Positions 26,314-35,399 of a stretch of 64,000 bases of DNA are shown piece after piece. The notes under the pieces are model-generated. The model was not told the DNA's origin, ran no database searches, and worked only from the letters and a program-made list of their open reading frames with translations. Every line of letters starts with the position of its first letter. The stretch's first letter is position 1. This stretch comes from DASRDS01 sp035570055 (GTDB lineage Bacteria > Gemmatimonadota > Gemmatimonadetes > Gemmatimonadales > Gemmatimonadaceae): assembly GCA_035570055.1 (NCBI GenBank), contig DATMLM010000089.1:62001-126000 (forward strand), given 5' to 3'. Both the position numbers and the translations under genes were made by a program.

Positions 26314-28893
26314 GTGTGGGTCGATGATGAAGAGCTGCGCTTTCACCTGGAGATGCGCGTGCGCGACTATCTCGCGCAGGGATACACGCGAGAACAGGCC
26401 GAGCGGGCGGCGCGCGAACGGTTGGGCGATCTGGGCGAGGTACAACGCGAGTTGCGGTCCCACGAACAGCGGCGGGAGCGTATGAGTCGAGTCTGGCAGG
26501 AGGCGCGCATCGCGCTGAGAGGGTTCCGTCGGAGCCCAACGTTCACGGCGAGCGTCGTACTGATCCTCGGCGTCGGGATCGGCATGGCCGTCGCGATGTG
26601 GACGGTGTTCCACGCGGTATTGCTTCGGCCCCTCCCGGTCAACGACGCACAACGCGTCGTGTTCCCTCAAGTGCTCGACCAGGCCAGCGTCGATATCGCG
26701 TTCTTGCCCCCGGACGTGGACCGGATGCGACGCGACAGTCGGACGATGAGCGCGGTGGCCGGCTACGCGCACGGCGGGCCGTTGCAGTGGCCCATGATGG
26801 ATGGCGATCACATGTTGCCGCTCATGGGGTCGCAAGTGCAGTGGCAGTTCTTCCAGGTGCTCGATGCCAAGCCGGTGCTCGGACGGCTCCTGGGGCCGAC
26901 GGACGATAGCTTGTCGCGCGTCATGGTGCTCAGCTACGACGCTTGGCAACGACATTTCGGCGGGGATCCGCGGGTCGTCGGCCGCCACTTCGTCCAGACG
27001 CAGCTGCAGGTGACGTACACGATCGTCGGGGTGGCTCCGCCCGGTATCGATTTTCCTGCCGGCAGCGATTACTGGATGACATTGCCGTGGCTGCAATCGC
27101 TGGACGTTGTCGCGCGCCTCGCTCCCAATGCCACGTCCGCCATGGCCCGTACCGAATTTCGCTCTCTCAGCGAGCAGATCCTTCGAGAAGTGCACCCCAA
27201 CGGCTCCGGCGACCTGGCCAATTCAGCGACGCTGACCGTTGGCGGCGACGCGATCCGCACATTCGATGCGGCCGTCGTCGGAGATGTGCATCCCGTTCTC
27301 CTCCTGTTGGTCTCCGCCGTCGGCCTGCTCTTGGCGCTCGTGTGCATCAACGTCGGCAACTTGCTGATGCTGCGCACCGCCGCCCGTGCACGAGAGCTCG
27401 CGGTGCGGCGAGCGCTTGGTGCCACGTACGCCGATACGGTTCGGCAACTCGTGATCGAGAACACGCTGCTCGCGGCGGCCGGTGGCGTGCTGGGTCTGGT
27501 GGTGGGCGAGACTGCCCGTCGCGCTTTGATCTGGGCCGCTCCCGCCGAGCTGCCGCGATTGGATGCGCTCCGCGTGTCGGGTGCGCCGGTCGGTGCGGCC
27601 GTCTTGGTGGCGTTCCTGTCGTTGCTCCTCTTCGGTGTCGCTCCGGCGTTCGTGGCTGTGCGGCGCAACCCGGTCTCGCCGCTCAAGCTCGACACTCGCG
27701 GGGGGGTCTCGACGCGGCAACGGCGGAGGGTGCGGCAGATGCTCGTGGGCTCCCAGGTCGCCCTGGCGCTCGTGCTCCTGGCGGGAGCGGGGCTTTTGTC
27801 GCGCAGCCTCGAGCGTCTCCAGTCGCTCGATCTCGGATTTCGCACGGATCACCTGTCCGTGCTCACGGCCACGGTCCCGTTCGCGAAGTACCCCAACTCG
27901 CCCTTCGGGTTGTGGGACAAGATCGAGCCGCGGATTCGTGCATTGCCAGGAGTGACGGAACTGTCGCCGACGATCATCCCGCCCTTGATGGGTCCGAACT
28001 TCTGGACCAGTGTCTGGCAAGCCGAAGGCGAGACGCCCGACGAGGCGGCCCGCAATCCCATGACGCCGATAGACGCGGTCGGATCCGAATACTTCGGGAC
28101 ACTCGGCGTCCCGATCCTCCGGGGCCGCGCCTTCTCGGCTACAGACGACGAGCGTGGTCAGCCCGTCGTGATCGTGAGCGCCGCCATCGCGCGTCGGTAC
28201 TGGCCGGGTCAGGATCCCATTGGGAAGCGTATTCGGTCGGCAGCCGATGTGGCCAAGCAGTGGCGGACCGTTGTCGGCGTCGTAGGCGACACGCACTGGC
28301 GCTCACTGCGTCAGGCGACGCCAATGGTCTACGTGCCGTACCGACAGTACATCTGGCAGGGAGGCTTCGCGCTCCGCAGTGCGACGAGCCTCAAAGCGCT
28401 GCTTCCCGCGATTCGCGGCGCGATCCGCGAGGGTGATCCCGACGCGTCGATTTGGATGGCGCACACGATGGACGACTATCTGGCGAAGCCGCTCGCTCAG
28501 CCGCGTATGAGCGCATTGCTGCTCTCGACGTTCGGCCTCGTCGCGCTCTCACTCGCGGCCATCGGCCTCTACGGGATCATGGCCTCGGCCGTCCGCGAAC
28601 AGACCCGCGACATCGGTGTGCGCATGGCGTTGGGTGCCACGCCTTCCCGCGTACGCGGCGAGGTGCTCGGCCGCGCGCTCATCATCTCGCTCGTCGGCGC
28701 CGGCGTTGGTCTCGCGTGCGCGCTCGCGGCCTCACGCGTGATCGCTTCGTTGCTCTTTCAGGTCAGCCCAACTGACCCGATCGCGCTCGTGGGAGCATGT
28801 GCGGTGCTGTTGAGCGTGGCAGCGGTCGCGGCGTATCTGCCGGCGTACCACGCGAGTCGCGTCGATCCGGCTCGTGCTCTTCAGGGGGACTGA
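26314..28893 (+). CDS. ADOP-type permease with N-terminal prefix domain, copy 3
   Basis: This is the third paralogue, 859 residues if started at GTG 26314, which lies behind AAGGGGA. The first 56 residues form the permease prefix domain (DDEELRFHLEMRVRDYLAQG, then ERAARERLGDLGEVQRELR). It is followed by MSRVWQEARIALRGF and the usual permease halves. ATG 26482, with its own GGGAG, could make a version without the prefix that matches copies 1 and 2. The frame is open much further upstream, but that part is a shadow of copy 2. The stop overlaps the start of copy 4 by one base. Its placement third in the array suggests that a once-complete gene pair was joined by duplication. Confidence 0.9.
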   Translation: MWVDDEELRFHLEMRVRDYLAQGYTREQAERAARERLGDLGEVQRELRSHEQRRERMSRVWQEARIALRGFRRSPTFTASVVLILGVGIGMAVAMWTVFHAVLLRPLPVNDAQRVVFPQVLDQASVDIAFLPPDVDRMRRDSRTMSAVAGYAHGGPLQWPMMDGDHMLPLMGSQVQWQFFQVLDAKPVLGRLLGPTDDSLSRVMVLSYDAWQRHFGGDPRVVGRHFVQTQLQVTYTIVGVAPPGIDFPAGSDYWMTLPWLQSLDVVARLAPNATSAMARTEFRSLSEQILREVHPNGSGDLANSATLTVGGDAIRTFDAAVVGDVHPVLLLLVSAVGLLLALVCINVGNLLMLRTAARARELAVRRALGATYADTVRQLVIENTLLAAAGGVLGLVVGETARRALIWAAPAELPRLDALRVSGAPVGAAVLVAFLSLLLFGVAPAFVAVRRNPVSPLKLDTRGGVSTRQRRRVRQMLVGSQVALALVLLAGAGLLSRSLERLQSLDLGFRTDHLSVLTATVPFAKYPNSPFGLWDKIEPRIRALPGVTELSPTIIPPLMGPNFWTSVWQAEGETPDEAARNPMTPIDAVGSEYFGTLGVPILRGRAFSATDDERGQPVVIVSAAIARRYWPGQDPIGKRIRSAADVAKQWRTVVGVVGDTHWRSLRQATPMVYVPYRQYIWQGGFALRSATSLKALLPAIRGAIREGDPDASIWMAHTMDDYLAKPLAQPRMSALLLSTFGLVALSLAAIGLYGIMASAVREQTRDIGVRMALGATPSRVRGEVLGRALIISLVGAGVGLACALAASRVIASLLFQVSPTDPIALVGACAVLLSVAAVAAYLPAYHASRVDPARALQGD

Positions 28894-31268
28894 TGTGGCG
28901 TAATGTCCAGATCGCGATCCGTGGGTTCAGGCGGAACCCGACGTTTTCGATCACGGCGGTGCTGATCCTGGGCGTCGGGATCGGCATGGCGTCCGCGATG
29001 TGGACGGTGTTCAACGCCGTGCTCGTGCAACGGCTGCCGGTCCTGGACCAGGACCGCATCATCCTCCCGCGCACGCTCGACGTGGGGGGCGTCGATGTGG
29101 GCATGTCTCCGCGGCAGTTGCCGCAGCTCGGCAAGGCAATGCGAACCGTGAGCAGTATGGCGGGCATCGTGCACTGGGGCACGTTCCCCTTTGCGCTGAG
29201 CGACGGCGATCGCCCCATCGTGCTGTCCCAAACCCAGGTCACTGGCAACTTCTTCGAGGTCCTCGGCACGCGTCCAGCGCTCGGTCGCCTGCTTCGAGCC
29301 GACGATGATAGCACCTCGCGTGTGCTCGTCCTGAGCTACGGCGGATGGCAACGGCTGTTCGGTGGCGACCCGCGGATCATTGGCCATCGTCTGACAGAGG
29401 GGTTCACCGGAACGCCGCTCACCATCGTGGGCGTCGCGCCGCCGGGGCTCGACTACCCGACGGGGACCGATGGCTGGAGGCCGCAGTGGGGAAGCAGCGA
29501 CGTCGATGTCATTGCGCGCTTGGCACCCGGTGCCACGGCCGCGGCGGCTCGATCCGAGTTCTTCGCCGCCGTGCGGCAGATGGACCAGCAGCTGCCGACC
29601 CCTGTTAATGTCACGGGGTCCGATGTGCGAACGCTCCGCGCGGCGGTCGTTGGGAATGCGCGGACGGCGTTGATGGTGATGACCGCTGCTGTTGGACTCC
29701 TCCTCGTGATCGTCTGCGTCAACGTCGGCAACCTCCTGCTCCTGCGCGCGACGACGCGAGCGCGCGAGATCGCGGTGAGGCTGGCCTTGGGGGCCAGTGG
29801 AGCGGATATCGTGCGTCAGCTCCTGCTCGAGAACTGCCTGCTCGCGATCATGGGTGGCGTGCTCGGCCTGGCGCTGGCTGACGTGGCGCGCCGGGTGTTG
29901 ATCATCGCGGCGCCTTCGGAGTTACCGCGCCTCGATGCGCTGCGGGTGGCCGGTGCTCCGGTGCTGGCAACAATCGTCGTGGCGCTCGTGACGGTGCTGC
30001 TGTTCGGCATGCTTCCGGCGCTTGCGGCGGCCCGAGGGAGGCCAGCGGCGACGCTGCGCGAGGACGCGCGATCCGGTATGGCTTCGCGGCAACGGGGGCG
30101 CTCACGCCAGCTGCTGGTCGCGTCCCAGGTTGCGCTCGCGCTGATCATGCTCTCAGGCGCCGCGCTCCTCGCGAGAAGCCTGCGCCGGCTGGAGACGATC
30201 CGGCTCGGGTATACGCCAGGGCATCTCATGTTCTTGCAGGTGACGTATCCAGTCAGATTCATGGACACGCTGTCGACCGTTCTCAACGTATATGACGTGA
30301 TGAACCGGCGATTGACCGCGCTGCCCGGCGTCACGGCGGTGACGCCGGTTCTCATTCCGCCGTTTCTCGGAGCGAACGTCTGGACGGGGGTATGGGAGAT
30401 CGAGGGGAGGTCGCGCGCGGAGAACAACGCGCTGCCGCTCGTACCAATGGAGGTCGGCAACGCCAACTACTTCCGCACGCTGGGTATCCCCATCGTCCGC
30501 GGGCGCGGGTTCCTCGATACGGACCGCGAGGACGCGCCCCAGGTCGTGGTGGTGAGCGAAGCGGCCGCGCGGCTGTTTTGGCCCGGGCAGGATCCGATCG
30601 GTAAGCGGCTGCGATTCTTTAAGTCCGATACGACCTGGCGCACGGTAGTCGGAGTCGCGGACGACATTCACTACCGAGCGCTGCGCGAGGCAACCCCGAC
30701 CGTAACCATGCCGTATCGTCAATTCTACTGGCAGGGAATGGTCGCGCTCCGGTCGGCGACCGACCCTGCCGCCATAGTGCCGGCGATCCGCCGCGCCATC
30801 GCGGAAGTCGAGCCGGACGTGACAGTGTGGCGGACGCAGACGATGGACGATTTCCTCGCCGGCCCGCTGGCCCAACCGCGGCTCAGCGCCCTGCTCCTCT
30901 CGATGTTCGGTTTCGTCGCGCTCGCACTGGCCGCACTCGGCCTCTACGGCATCATGGCGACCACGGTGCGCGAGCAAACCCGCGAGATCGGCGTCCGCAT
31001 GGCGCTCGGCGCCACGCCGGGACAAGTGCGAGGCGAAGTGTTGCGCCGCGCCATGACCGTCTCCGCCTTGGGCGCCGCCGTCGGTCTCGCCGGCGCGCTC
31101 GCGGCGTCCCGCGTGATCTCTTCTTTGCTCTTTCAGGTGAGCCCGACAGACCCGCTCGCGCTCGTGTCTGCATGTGTGGCCTTACTCACCGTCGCGCTCA
31201 TCGCGGCTTACCTGCCGGCGCGCCATGCCAGTCGCGTCGATCCGGCCCGCGCGCTGCAGGCGGAATAA
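28893..31268 (+). CDS. ADOP-type MacB/FtsX permease, copy 4
   Basis: This is the last of four tandem permease paralogues, 791 residues. It starts MWRNVQIAIRGFRRNPTF at an ATG that shares one base with the previous TGA, so translation is coupled. The architecture is that of copies 1 and 2, without prefix domain. The final block reads REQTREIGVRMALGATPG and the tail ARALQAE. The 3' end overlaps a small membrane-protein gene on the other strand by 71 bases. No ATPase is encoded nearby. Confidence 0.92.
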   Translation: MWRNVQIAIRGFRRNPTFSITAVLILGVGIGMASAMWTVFNAVLVQRLPVLDQDRIILPRTLDVGGVDVGMSPRQLPQLGKAMRTVSSMAGIVHWGTFPFALSDGDRPIVLSQTQVTGNFFEVLGTRPALGRLLRADDDSTSRVLVLSYGGWQRLFGGDPRIIGHRLTEGFTGTPLTIVGVAPPGLDYPTGTDGWRPQWGSSDVDVIARLAPGATAAAARSEFFAAVRQMDQQLPTPVNVTGSDVRTLRAAVVGNARTALMVMTAAVGLLLVIVCVNVGNLLLLRATTRAREIAVRLALGASGADIVRQLLLENCLLAIMGGVLGLALADVARRVLIIAAPSELPRLDALRVAGAPVLATIVVALVTVLLFGMLPALAAARGRPAATLREDARSGMASRQRGRSRQLLVASQVALALIMLSGAALLARSLRRLETIRLGYTPGHLMFLQVTYPVRFMDTLSTVLNVYDVMNRRLTALPGVTAVTPVLIPPFLGANVWTGVWEIEGRSRAENNALPLVPMEVGNANYFRTLGIPIVRGRGFLDTDREDAPQVVVVSEAAARLFWPGQDPIGKRLRFFKSDTTWRTVVGVADDIHYRALREATPTVTMPYRQFYWQGMVALRSATDPAAIVPAIRRAIAEVEPDVTVWRTQTMDDFLAGPLAQPRLSALLLSMFGFVALALAALGLYGIMATTVREQTREIGVRMALGATPGQVRGEVLRRAMTVSALGAAVGLAGALAASRVISSLLFQVSPTDPLALVSACVALLTVALIAAYLPARHASRVDPARALQAE

Positions 31269-31410
31269 GCGACTGTCCCGCGTCGCGCTCGACCCTTTCC
31301 CGCCGTTCCTTCGCGCGACGCCTGAACATAATGGCCACGCACACGAATCCGCCCATGACGCCTACCGCCTGGCCAATGAGCGCGCAAATCATGAGATCTG
31401 TTCTTGTCAT
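31198..31410 (-). CDS. Small single-helix membrane protein
   Basis: This 70-residue product has one transmembrane helix (ICALIGQAVGVMGGFVCVAI) followed by a strongly basic segment (FRRRAKERRERVERD), giving a clear cytoplasmic C-terminus. ATG 31410 has AAGGAG upstream and lies 1 base after the stop of the four-helix gene at 31412, so the two form an operon. The C-terminal 23 codons run antisense into the end of the last permease gene. No family is recognised. Confidence 0.55.
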   Translation of the reverse strand: MTRTDLMICALIGQAVGVMGGFVCVAIMFRRRAKERRERVERDAGQSLIPPAARGPDRRDWHGAPAGKPR

Positions 31411-31411
31411 T

Positions 31412-31831
31412 TCAGTCTCCTTGTGGGAGAAATCGGCAGAGGGTTGCGTTCGTCAAGCTGGCGATGATGAGTAGGAGGCACACGCGTGCGTAAAAGACGG
31501 AGTTCGTCGGTCGCTGGACGTAACGGAGCGCATAGAACGTGGACCCGCACAGGATGACCCACGCTGATAATGCTGCGGAGGCGAGTTTTACCTCGCGCCA
31601 CTTCTGGCCGCTCCCGACCACTCGCGATATCGACTCCGCCGCAAGACTGATGACAATCGTGAGCACTCCGCCATCGGTTGCCAGTTCTGGAATCGTGGAA
31701 CTATACCCGACGGCCAGACGCATCAGATACAGGGCCGCGATTGGGGAGAACGAGAATAGGACCGTGAAGCAAATGAAGGTCGTCAACTCCGTGCGCCAAC
31801 GCTGATGTCCTTCTCCTCTGGTTTCAGCCAT
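31412..31831 (-). CDS. Four-helix membrane protein, unknown family
   Basis: This 139-residue protein has about four hydrophobic helices: FICFTVLFSFSPIAALYLM, GGVLTIVISLAAESI, AALSAWVILCGSTFYAL and VCLLLIIASLTNATLC. ATG 31831 is preferred because AAGGAG lies 9-14 bases upstream; the longer frame to 31957 has no such site. It has no signal peptide cleavage pattern. A following small membrane gene is coupled. I do not recognise the family, and neighbours give no clear function. Confidence 0.65.
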   Translation of the reverse strand: MAETRGEGHQRWRTELTTFICFTVLFSFSPIAALYLMRLAVGYSSTIPELATDGGVLTIVISLAAESISRVVGSGQKWREVKLASAALSAWVILCGSTFYALRYVQRPTNSVFYARVCLLLIIASLTNATLCRFLPQGD

Positions 31832-31909
31832 GCAGTGATCTCCTTGATGGACGGGAGATGGCTGAGTCGCACGCGCAAGCGTCGTCGAGCGGAATCTCCC
31901 AGTGTATAT

Positions 31910-31924
31910 GTTGACAGTGTCAAC
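31910..31924. promoter_or_regulatory. Palindromic operator candidate GTTGACA-G-TGTCAAC
   Basis: A perfect inverted repeat with 7-base arms and a 1-base centre lies about 80 bases upstream of the four-helix membrane gene. Each arm contains TTGACA, so it could include a -35 element on either strand, and a TATACA follows on the minus side. The region 31832-32019 holds no gene that I can support. Confidence 0.4.
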
Positions 31925-32019
31925 GGCGGGACAGTCGCCGACGTGCTGGACGGGCAATGTCTACGAAGGTTAAGCGCGAGTCAACGTGCAATAATCATCG
32001 GTTTCGCTCGCGGCTAAGC

Positions 32020-32048
32020 TTGACATGCGCTTAACCGTTGGGTTAAAT
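32020..32048 (+). promoter_or_regulatory. Sigma-70 promoter with TTAACC-N4-GGTTAA operator
   Basis: A consensus-like -35 TTGACA (32020-32025) and a -10 TTAAAT (32043-32048) are 17 bases apart. The inverted repeat TTAACC-GTTG-GGTTAA (32031-32046) fills the spacer and enters the -10. Similar TAACC/GGTTA dyads occur before genes controlled by ArsR-type repressors. The transcript should start at about 32055, next to ATG 32056. No ArsR gene is in the window, so the regulator would act from elsewhere. Confidence 0.75.
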
Positions 32049-32055
32049 ACGAGCT

Positions 32056-32817
32056 ATGCCCAGCCACCCTATTGTGTCGCGCGAAGAATGGATCGTCGCG
32101 CGCAAGCTGCTGCTCGCGAAAGAAAAAGAGATCACCCGCCAGATCGATGAGATCAGTCGCCAACGTCGCGAGCTGCCGTGGGTCAAGATCGAGAAGACCT
32201 ACGTGTTCGAGGCACCGAACGGCGCGAAAGAAACGCTCGCCGATCTCTTCGACGGCCGGAGCCAGTTGATCGTGCAGCACTTCATGTTCGGCCCCGACTG
32301 GGCCGAGGGCTGCACGGGATGCTCGTTCAAGTCCGATCACATCGATGGCGCACGCGTGCACCTCGAGCACCACGATGTGTCATTCGTCTCGGTGTCCCGC
32401 GCACCGATCGGGAAAATCGAGGCATACCGGAAGCGCATGGGATGGACCTTCAAGTGGGTATCGTCCTTCCACAGCGACTTCAACTACGACTACGGCGTAT
32501 CGTTCCGAAAAGGCGAGCCGGCGATGTACAACTACATGTTGCACCCAGAGGCCCCCGCTGGGATGGATGAAGCGTCGGGCGACAGCGTGTTCTACATGGA
32601 CGAAGCCGGCGATATCTACCACACGTACTCGACATTTGGTCGCGGCGACGAGAAGCTGGTCGGCGCGTACAATTACCTCGACCTGACGCCAAAAGGGCGG
32701 AACGAAACCGGCCCCGGGTTCAATCTCATGGACTGGGTCAAGCGCCATGACCAGTACGACGACACGCCCGTTCGCATCGGAATCTCCGCCGCTCGCAACA
32801 AGACACGTCCCGCCTGA
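32056..32817 (+). CDS. DUF899 family thioredoxin-like protein
   Basis: This 253-residue protein fits DUF899: start region VSREEWIVARKLLLAKEKE, the central LIVQHFMFGPDWAEGCTGCS with a CxxC-like pair C-T-G-C, a SVSRAPIGKIEAY segment, and the C-terminal VFYMDEAGDIYHTYST and GAYNYLDLTPKGRNE. The fold is thioredoxin-like, and the family is predicted cytoplasmic. The enzymatic role is not established. The start is fixed by a strong promoter whose predicted transcription start coincides with ATG 32056, giving a leaderless message. Regulation through the TTAACC/GGTTAA dyad is likely. Confidence 0.93.
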   Translation: MPSHPIVSREEWIVARKLLLAKEKEITRQIDEISRQRRELPWVKIEKTYVFEAPNGAKETLADLFDGRSQLIVQHFMFGPDWAEGCTGCSFKSDHIDGARVHLEHHDVSFVSVSRAPIGKIEAYRKRMGWTFKWVSSFHSDFNYDYGVSFRKGEPAMYNYMLHPEAPAGMDEASGDSVFYMDEAGDIYHTYSTFGRGDEKLVGAYNYLDLTPKGRNETGPGFNLMDWVKRHDQYDDTPVRIGISAARNKTRPA

Positions 32818-32835
32818 GCATGCCGGGGCCGCATC

Positions 32836-34194
32836 ATGGGCCCCATGCTCTGTCTGCTGCTCCAACTCGCACTCGTCGATTCGGCCCGCCACGCGATGGG
32901 CCCGGAGCCGGCCCGCACCGTCCGGATCGTCGGCATTCAGCACACGTTCCTCCTCGGCAACGCCGAGCGCGCGGACGGACCCTGGCGGACGTTCTATGCG
33001 CGTTTCGCGGCGCTCTATGATGCCGCCGATGGGCACCTTCGGCTCACGAGCCAGCCGCTGAACACCGGGTTCGGCGGCCAACAAGTCGCGGTGCTCAGCG
33101 ATTCCGTGATGGCCAGTGGGTCGGCGAGCTCGTACGAAGACTGGATGGACCGGATCAACGCCTCACCCGAGCGGGCGCTCGCGCTCGCGGCCTCGTCGCC
33201 GAGCGTGCGCGTCGTCGGCACGAAGCAGCGATATGGGCTGACGTTCGATGTCGTCGAGTTTCCCTGGCGCAATGGTCACATGCGCATTGAGCTCGAGCGC
33301 GAGACGCACCTGCCCGACGTCGTCGAGATCGTGCGCGCGTACCCCAAAGATTTCCGGCGCGCACCGTTCGGGGACGTGACCACCCGGTTCGAGTACGTCG
33401 ACTGGCAGATCCATCCCGGCGGTTGGTGGTGGCCGATGCAGCACAAGGTCAGCCTCGATGGCGAGCCGCTGCGCGATGTGACCATCGACACGGTGACCGC
33501 GAGCGACCAACCCGCGCCCGCGGACTCGTTCGCCATCTCCGACTCGGCCCGGGCGCAGTTCATGGCGAGTCGCGTGCGCTCGCCAGATAGGATTCGCGTG
33601 GGGACGACCGCGGCGCCAAGCGAGCTCGCACCCGGCATCCTGCGCATTCCCGAGCTCTGGGCGATGACCGTGGTCAGGCAAGATGATGGTCTCGTGATCT
33701 TCGAGGCGCACCAGAGCGCGCAGTTTCTGCACGACGTCATCGACACCGCGCGCCGACGCTATCCGGGATTGCCAGTCAAGGCTCTCGTCATGACATCGGA
33801 TCCATGGGCGCACTTGGGCGGCGTCCGCGAAGCGATGGCACTCGGCATACCCATCTACGTCAACGCGCGCAGCATCCCGTTTCTCACGAAAATGGGGAAG
33901 GCGCCCAAGTTCGTCCCCATCACCGGCAAGGTGACGGTCGGCGCCGGAGCGAATCGCCTGGAGCTCTATCCGGTCGGCGGACCGTACGGCGAGCGCATGA
34001 CGATGGTGTATTTCCCCGAGCGCCGATTGCTGTACGGGGCCGATCTCGTGTTCCCCAATGACCCGCAACCGGGATACGATCCGACCCCGGCGACCGATCT
34101 CCGACGGGCCGTGGACCGAGCGCACCTCGCGGTCGACTCGGTGTTCTGTGTGCAGCGCTACGGGCCGTTCGCGTGGAGCGACTTCGTCCGCTAA
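32836..34194 (+). CDS. Secreted metallo-beta-lactamase-fold protein with degenerate metal site
   Basis: This 452-residue protein has a short signal-like start (MGPMLCLLLQLALVDSARH). The second half has the MBL-fold order of elements: GILRIPELWAMTVVRQDDGL, a helix, PVKALVMTSDPWAHLGGVRE, then RMTMVYFPERRLLYGADLVF. The position of the canonical HxHxDH motif reads S-D-P-W-A-H, keeping only the last histidine, while the later D of GAD is retained. It is therefore probably a pseudoenzyme or uses another chemistry. The N-terminal half is of unknown fold. It follows the DUF899 gene by 18 bases. Its end overlaps the opposing glycosyltransferase gene by 4 bases. Confidence 0.75.
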   Translation: MGPMLCLLLQLALVDSARHAMGPEPARTVRIVGIQHTFLLGNAERADGPWRTFYARFAALYDAADGHLRLTSQPLNTGFGGQQVAVLSDSVMASGSASSYEDWMDRINASPERALALAASSPSVRVVGTKQRYGLTFDVVEFPWRNGHMRIELERETHLPDVVEIVRAYPKDFRRAPFGDVTTRFEYVDWQIHPGGWWWPMQHKVSLDGEPLRDVTIDTVTASDQPAPADSFAISDSARAQFMASRVRSPDRIRVGTTAAPSELAPGILRIPELWAMTVVRQDDGLVIFEAHQSAQFLHDVIDTARRRYPGLPVKALVMTSDPWAHLGGVREAMALGIPIYVNARSIPFLTKMGKAPKFVPITGKVTVGAGANRLELYPVGGPYGERMTMVYFPERRLLYGADLVFPNDPQPGYDPTPATDLRRAVDRAHLAVDSVFCVQRYGPFAWSDFVR

Positions 34195-35399
34195 GCCGCG
34201 ACCTCGCGGTACCGCGCGAACAGGCGATCGAACGTCACCGCCCACTCATGCTCACGCTCGGCGTACTCGCGTCCGCGGAAGCCGAGCATGGGCAGGTCGT
34301 CGCGCTCGATCAGGTCGATCGCGGCCGCAGCCAGAGACTCGGACTCGCCAGCGGCAAATGTCGCCCCAGCCCCCGAGCGTGAGAGCTGCTCGGCCACGCC
34401 GCCGCGGTCGGCGGCGAGGACGGGCGTCCCACTCGACAACGACTCGAGTGCACAGAGCCCGAACGTTTCGGCCGAGCCTGGCGAGACGATGACGTCGACG
34501 GCGGCCAAGAGGTTGGCGAGCGCGTCGCGGTCGCTCTGATAGGGCAGGCGATAGACGCGGTCCGAGCGGCGCGCGAGCGCGTCGACCTGCTGGCGTTGAT
34601 GTCCGTCGCCAACCAAGACCAGTCCCGCGTCGGTACGCTTCTCGATCTCCGGCCACGCCTCGAGCAGCACGTCGATCTCTTTCTCGCGAGCGAACCGGCC
34701 GACGAACGCGAAGAGGCGGCGGTCGGTGGGCAACCCCAGCGCCTCGCGCGTCTCGCACGCGACTTCGTGCCGTCGCGGATTGAAGTGCGCGAGGTCCACG
34801 CCGAGTGGGACGACCGCCACGCGCTCGACGCCGTGGGCGGCCAGATCGGCGGCGGCGAACTCGGAGGCGCAGATCGTGAGATCGCACTGCCCGTAGACCG
34901 CGCGTATGTACTTCCAGGTCGTCTCGTAGATCCGGCGGGTGACCGCACTGGCCCGTTCGGGGAACGGGCAGACGGTGCGGGCCAGATTACCATGGAAGAA
35001 CCCGACGAGCGGGATGCCCGACGCCTTCGCCGCACGCTTGACGATCCACGGTACCGCGAAGCAGCTCCCGACCTCGATGACCGACGGCCGCTCGGACTCG
35101 ATGATCCGCCGGATCGACCGGGTCGCGAGCATGAAACGGTAAGGCTTCTGCGTCGGAATGTGCGGACCGCGCAGGCGGTAGCACCGCATGCCCGGCTGCT
35201 CCGAGAGCGCGTCTTCCTGCCCCGGCACGACCAACACCTGAGCGTAGTCCGGCCGGTCGGCCACGTACGCGGCCTTCTCGTTCAGATATGTGCGGACGCC
35301 ACCACTCGTTTCACCAAACCATTCGGTGATATCGAGGACGCGAACCGAGGCCGACTCCCTGAGCGGGGCCGGCCATGTGTACCCCTTGCCGAAGTTCAT
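34191..35399 (-). CDS. GT4-type glycosyltransferase (group 1)
   Basis: This 402-residue GT-B enzyme has the N-terminal domain VRVLDITEWFGETSGGVRTY, a linker with PLGVDLAHFNP, and the donor-binding domain with LFAFVGRFAREKEIDVLLEA and the E-x7-E motif in SAETFGLCALESL. It should transfer a sugar from a nucleotide donor to a lipid or glycan. ATG 35399 overlaps the stop of the fatty-acid hydroxylase gene (ATGA), so translation is coupled. The 32 residues upstream in frame are discarded. The pairing suggests glycosylation of a hydroxylated lipid, but this is inference. Confidence 0.92.
   Translation of the reverse strand: MNFGKGYTWPAPLRESASVRVLDITEWFGETSGGVRTYLNEKAAYVADRPDYAQVLVVPGQEDALSEQPGMRCYRLRGPHIPTQKPYRFMLATRSIRRIIESERPSVIEVGSCFAVPWIVKRAAKASGIPLVGFFHGNLARTVCPFPERASAVTRRIYETTWKYIRAVYGQCDLTICASEFAAADLAAHGVERVAVVPLGVDLAHFNPRRHEVACETREALGLPTDRRLFAFVGRFAREKEIDVLLEAWPEIEKRTDAGLVLVGDGHQRQQVDALARRSDRVYRLPYQSDRDALANLLAAVDVIVSPGSAETFGLCALESLSSGTPVLAADRGGVAEQLSRSGAGATFAAGESESLAAAAIDLIERDDLPMLGFRGREYAEREHEWAVTFDRLFARYREVAA

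Noticed and set aside
21560..31268. Tandem similarity read as an insertion-sequence or repeat array
   Set aside because: The similarity is at protein level between four full permease genes; no terminal inverted repeats, target duplications or transposase are visible.
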